A stretch of DNA of 64,000 nt, from positions 27,130,001 to 27,194,000 of the forward strand of contig JAIVEN010000010.1 of NCBI GenBank assembly GCA_026686845.1, read 5' to 3'. This DNA comes from Adenanthera pavonina (lineage: Eukaryota > Streptophyta > Magnoliopsida > Fabales > Fabaceae). The position numbers were made by a program, and so were the translations under genes. Under the pieces are notes generated by a model. It was given only the letters and a program-made list of their open reading frames with translations, made no database searches and was not told where the DNA came from. How positions within the stretch are numbered: the stretch's first letter is position 1; each line of letters begins with the position of its first letter. Positions 60,388 to 64,000 of this stretch are shown here, piece by piece.

Positions 60388-62331
60388 CTATAATTCTTCT
60401 TCATCCACAAGCATACCATCTTTGACGTCTTTATTTACATCAAATGCCGAGAGCTCAATTTTCGGCAGGAAAAGATGCACCTGACGAAGTGCTTTATGGA
60501 AGCCCTCTACGTGCTCCTTCATTATTTGTTGCACGGCTTCCTGAACGTCAGCCTCACGCTCGGCCTGTTTTTTCTTAGCTTGTTACAAGTCTTTCTGCAA
60601 ATTAGCAGCAAGGGCTGAGGATTCGGCTTCAACGCTCTTTGCCCAAGCAACCTCAGTCGTCAGGGCATCCCGCTCTTTTTCAACCACTTGCAGTTTCATC
60701 TCGGCAGCAGCGAGGGACCCTTTTAGTTCTTCTACCTGCCGAAGAAGAGCTGCTTGAGACTTTGCAGCCTCGGCGAGTTCTGAAGAAGCCTTGTCTTTTG
60801 CATTGGTTGTTTCCAGAAGCTCGGCTTTAGCAGCTTTCAGGCGACGGTCACTCTCCTCAAATTCCTCCCCACAGAGTGAGGCCATAGTCGCAGCACGTAG
60901 GCACATAGCTGACACAGAATCCAAAACAGCCTTGGGACCCCAATCGTTGCAAAGCTTCTTTGTCCCCAACTTCCTGGATGCCGCTCCCAAAAAACCTGGC
61001 AATGTTCGGATCAATGCTCGAAGGTGAGCGTGTAATGGGAGACGGAAGGAGAGGTGAGCGAATTGAAGAAACAGGCTCCTCATCGGTGGTCGGAAGCCGA
61101 GCGCATTTGCTTGGGGGGCTGTGTGGAGAGGAGGTGATTTCCACAACTTCCGGTGTTGTCATTATCTCGGCAGAAGGTCCTGCTGATGGGGCCATGTTCT
61201 CGGTAGAAGGTCCTGCTGATGGGGCCATGTTCTTTATTGATCGCCAGTTGAACTTCCCCATCACCACTGCAGAGTAGAAAGTATGTATTAAAAACTCAGA
61301 CAAGTATGGCAGCATAAGAAAAAAGAAACTTAGCACTCACGTGAAAGATCTTTATTAGGAGTTGAAGAATAAGGGAGCCTAAGTAAGATTTTGCAGTTCA
61401 AGGGCCGAGGTAATTTATTTAACTTGTCGACATCCGCTTTTTCGGATGCCGACATATCTTCATAGCACCAAGACTGGAATTTGATCGGAGTCCGAGTCCA
61501 GTATAGAGGAAACCTGGGTCGTCCCTCCTCATTGAAAAATATCTCTGAGTAACCCTCGGCCGGGCGCACCTTAAAGAAACTTCCTTTGAAGTCTTTGTAG
61601 GATGAGGTATATGGACCGATTATTCCCTTTTTATTCATACCACTGAGAGAAATCCAGCCGATCTTATTTCCAAATCGGATCTGGTAGAAGTAGAGAAATT
61701 TTGGAGCGGTCGGTGTCATGTTCAGTTTTCTGCACAGGGCTTCGAAAGCCTTTAAAAACGCCCAGCTGTTGGGATGAAGCTGAGTCGAAGCGACGTTCAA
61801 CGCCCTTAAAACAGCGCACTCAAACTCCGAGAAAGGAAGGCCAACTCCCAGTGACTCAAATAATGTTTTATACATATAAGTAAAATGTGTTTGCCCTCGT
61901 TGTGCCGACATAAAAACGTGCTCATCTTCTGTACACGGCTCGGCCACCACGGCCTCCTCAGTTTGTCTGCTAGACAGAGAGATGGATTTCCTCATTTCCA
62001 TGATCGATTCAGCAGTCCGAAATTTAGAGTGATAAGATCCAACTTCTCCCTTAACCCAATAATATCCTGGAAGTTGAATGTCGGGAACTGGATCTTTTCG
62101 CACCCTTGAAATGATTTTTTGCGGGTTTGGTACGGTTACTTGCGCAGCAGTAGCCGAAGATGAAGCTCCCCTTTCAGTCGGGAGGTCGGCCAGACGAAAA
62201 TTCAGCTCCCCGCTTGGAAAGGAGGAGTTTGATGGTGAAGGATCCTCTCCGATGCCCATAACTTCCCTCTCAACCAAGATTCGATAAGGGGACGACCCAA
62301 CTGATGTCTCAGATCCTCGGCTTGAACTCAT
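60388..62331 (-). pseudogene. Antisense extra gene of the Gypsy element, two exons, frameshifted
   Basis: Read on the minus strand from ATG 62331. Exon 1 ends at 61341 (TTTCAC|GTGAGT). An intron of 74 bp (61340-61267, ending CTCTGCAG) leads to exon 2 at 61266, and the splice keeps the frame. Exon 1 (about 330 residues) resembles the 'putative gypsy type transposon' domain seen in Tat antisense ORFs, with YFYQIRFGNKIGWISL and SYKDFKGSFFKVRP motifs. Exon 2 is Ser/Pro-rich with a duplicated NMAPSAGPS. A run of six T (near 60991-60996 minus strand) shifts the frame, after which a long Ala/Glu/Lys coiled coil follows. TAA at 60585-60583 cuts off a further conserved-looking tail (ending near VDEEEL at 60391). 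Function unknown. It presumably needs its own promoter within the 62331-62815 interval. Confidence 0.75.
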
Positions 62332-62815
62332 AATGATTGAGAAAAATATGGAATAGAGCGTAGTAACTGAGAAAAAGGGGAAGTATAGAAGAGGGCGTAC
62401 CTGGAAAAATGACGAAAAGGGCGAAAAAAAGGAGGTTAGAGACGACGGAAAGATTCAGAAAGGGATGAAAAGCAAATGAAGTTTAAAGTGAAAGGATGAA
62501 TATTCGAGTCCTACACGTATATAGTGAAAATCCCTTCTCAAAAACAAGCAGATTAATCATGACTTTGGGGAGCCAATCGTCACCATTGGGGAACGTGCTT
62601 CGACTGACGAAAAGACGCAGCATTAAATAACGCTGCGCGTAGCCGTACGTGTAAGCACGTTACCGTTTCAGAAACCGAAACGACAAAGAGCCTCTGGAAA
62701 GGTTTTGGAAGCCCTAGGGGATTGGAACAATTCAAATTCCAAAAAGTTAGTCTTTAGTCAGTCACGTGATTCGGAGCCCTCTTGTCCAAATTGGACTCGA
62801 GGCTCGAGGAGCTAG
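62332..62815. other. Non-coding region between the antisense gene and the LTRs
   Basis: It holds the upstream region of the antisense gene and the place where the Gypsy polypurine tract should be. The sequence just before the LTR (GGCTCGAGGAGCTAG) is only weakly purine-rich, so the tract is unclear. Confidence 0.4.
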
Positions 62816-63326
62816 TGTGCGGGCCTAAATGAGCATGCCGAGATTACAAGTCCGAGGTGGATGGATGCCCCTTTGTCTCACTTTCTGGGCTCATATACAC
62901 TGAGTTATAATTCGGAGGCCGAGCTTAAGCGCGACGAGCCGAGTAATACATCGGTTATTGAATGATAGGGTCGAATAATCAAAGGGTCAAATAATCGTCC
63001 GACTGAACAACATCTCGGACATATAGCCGACTACGGGTTTTTCCACGGAAACTGTATTGCCCCAAAAACACTAGATTAGGAGTAACAGTTATGGGATCAT
63101 AGCTGTTACGGAATCATAACCGCAGGACGAAAAATCAGGGATCATGCGAAAAGAGCGTGATACTCCATAATGATCATTTATGAAATATCCCGATAAATTA
63201 GGGATTATAGGGATAAGGTGAAAAAACCTTAACGGTCAGAGAAGGTCAATAAAAAAGGAAAGAGGATAAGCAGAAAAGGGGATTGCACTACACAAAGGCT
63301 AGGTGGAATAGTTTCTCGGTCTTTTT
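62816..63326 (+). repeat. Gypsy LTR, second copy (inner, end-trimmed)
   Basis: It starts TGTGCGGGCC like the 5' LTR but lacks one 17-bp GGGATCATAGCTGTTAC unit and stops at CTCGGTCTTTTT, losing the final GACGGAACA. It is directly joined to the third copy. Confidence 0.92.
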
Positions 63327-63854
63327 CTAAATGAGCATGCCGACATTACAAGTCCGAGGCGGACGGATGCCCCTTTGTCTCACTTTCCGGGCTCATATAC
63401 ACCGAGTTATAATTCGGAGGCCGAGCTTAAGCGCGACGAGCCGAGTAATACATCGGTTATTGAATGATAGGGTCGAATAATCAAAGGGTCAAATGATCGT
63501 CCGACTGAACAACATCTCGTACATATAGCCGACTACGGGTTTTTCCACGGAAACTGTATTGCCCCAAAAACACCAGATTAGGAGTAACAGTTATGGGATC
63601 ATAGCTGTTACGGGATCATAGCTGTTACGGAATCATAACCGCAGGACGAAAAATCAGGGATCATGCGAAAAGAGCATGATACTCCATAATGATCATTTAT
63701 GAAATATCCCGATAAATTAGGGATTATAGGGATAAGGTGAAAAAACCTTAACGGTCAGAGAAGGTCAATAAAAAAGGAAAGAGGATAAGCAGAAAAGGGG
63801 ATTGCACTACACAAAGGCCAGGTGGAATAGTTTCTCGGTCTTTTTGACGGAACA
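63327..63854 (+). repeat. Gypsy LTR, third copy (outer)
   Basis: It begins CTAAATGAGCATGCCG, lacking the first nine bases TGTGCGGGC, keeps both 17-bp units and ends normally in GACGGAACA, followed by the TSD GGTTC. Confidence 0.92.
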
Positions 63855-63859
63855 GGTTC

Positions 63860-64000
63860 AATAGAGTTACATATATAAAATTCTTTAGGAAAAAATGGCT
63901 TTTTCAAGTGTGTTTATTTAAATAAATGTTAATAAAAGCTAACTAAAGCCAGGTTTAGTTGGCTTCTGCATCAACAAACATCAACCAAATCAACTTTTGT
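63860..64000. other. Flanking host DNA right of the Gypsy insertion
   Basis: AT-rich and non-coding; it continues the sequence interrupted at 53684, presumably intron of the putative host gene. Confidence 0.4.

Larger units (their letters stand above)
53685..63854 (+). mobile_element. Ty3/Gypsy retrotransposon, Tat type, with three LTRs
   Basis: A 10,170-bp element with perfect TSD GGTTC (53680-53684 and 63855-63859). Order: LTR, primer site, gag, protease, RT, RNase H, second RNase H, integrase, 66-bp repeat array, antisense extra gene, LTR, LTR. RT before integrase makes it Gypsy. The second (archaeal-type) RNase H and an extra ORF after pol are hallmarks of the Tat lineage; an antisense ORF plus a 3' tandem array is known from Retand-like members. 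It is GC-richer than its surroundings. Stops at 55722 and 57216 split the polyprotein. The three LTR copies differ pairwise at only about 7-10 sites, so the insertion is fairly young. Confidence 0.93.

Noticed and set aside
1..64000. CRISPR arrays, bacterial operons, rRNA or tRNA genes
   Set aside because: None seen; introns, LTR elements and TATA-type promoters show plant nuclear DNA.

Overview
This is nuclear DNA of a flowering plant, probably a eudicot. It is AT-rich, intron-bearing and dominated by LTR retrotransposons. I cannot name the species. The only intact host gene is a wall-associated receptor kinase (WAK) on the minus strand (42681..39647, three exons, about 743 residues). Weak but consistent splice signals at 50950-53504 suggest exons of a second, unidentified plus-strand host gene whose introns are filled by retroelements.

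Left half (1-34.7 kb) is two stacks of nested insertions, read from terminal TG..CA motifs and 5-bp target-site duplications (TSDs). Two long LTR families recur and are named here only for convenience. Family A is about 2.3-2.65 kb, begins TGTAACAACCC-like and ends TTACA. Family B is about 2-3.3 kb, begins TGTAAT/TGTAACA and ends GTTACA/GTGACA. Stack 1: a B LTR (about 4531 to 26487) holds a reverse B LTR plus an A LTR (6496 to 25782). The A LTR is split by another B LTR (11050-25589, TSD CCAAA), and that is split by a complete 11.2-kb Copia element of SIRE/Maximus type (13190-24384, TSD GTTAT). Stack 2: an A LTR (27744-34718) contains a second A LTR (29000-33316, TSD GTTTG), which contains a solo LTR of the same Copia family (29243-30906, TSD ACTAG).

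Middle (34.7-53.7 kb): a reverse B solo LTR (36597-38994, TSD CAGGG) lies about 650 bp downstream of the WAK gene. Upstream of the gene are a Stowaway-like MITE, an imperfect inverted repeat, CACTA-like ends, an A solo LTR (45222-47512, TSD AACCC), a reverse A fragment and a B LTR in the putative host-gene intron.

Right end (53685-63854, TSD GGTTC): a Ty3/Gypsy element of the Tat type. It has gag, protease, RT, two RNase H domains, integrase, a 66-68 bp tandem array in the 3' region, and an antisense extra gene with a predicted intron. It carries three LTRs, the last two joined end to end with 18 bp lost at the joint.

Both complete elements have in-frame stop codons in gag-pol. The Copia also has YVND in place of the YVDD reverse-transcriptase motif and no visible Gag zinc knuckle. 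Its most unusual traits are an array of about ten short hairpins in U3, and a diverged copy of that U3-plus-TATA module directly upstream of its extra 3' ORF, which may be an LTR-derived internal promoter. All coordinates, alignments and difference counts were made by eye.
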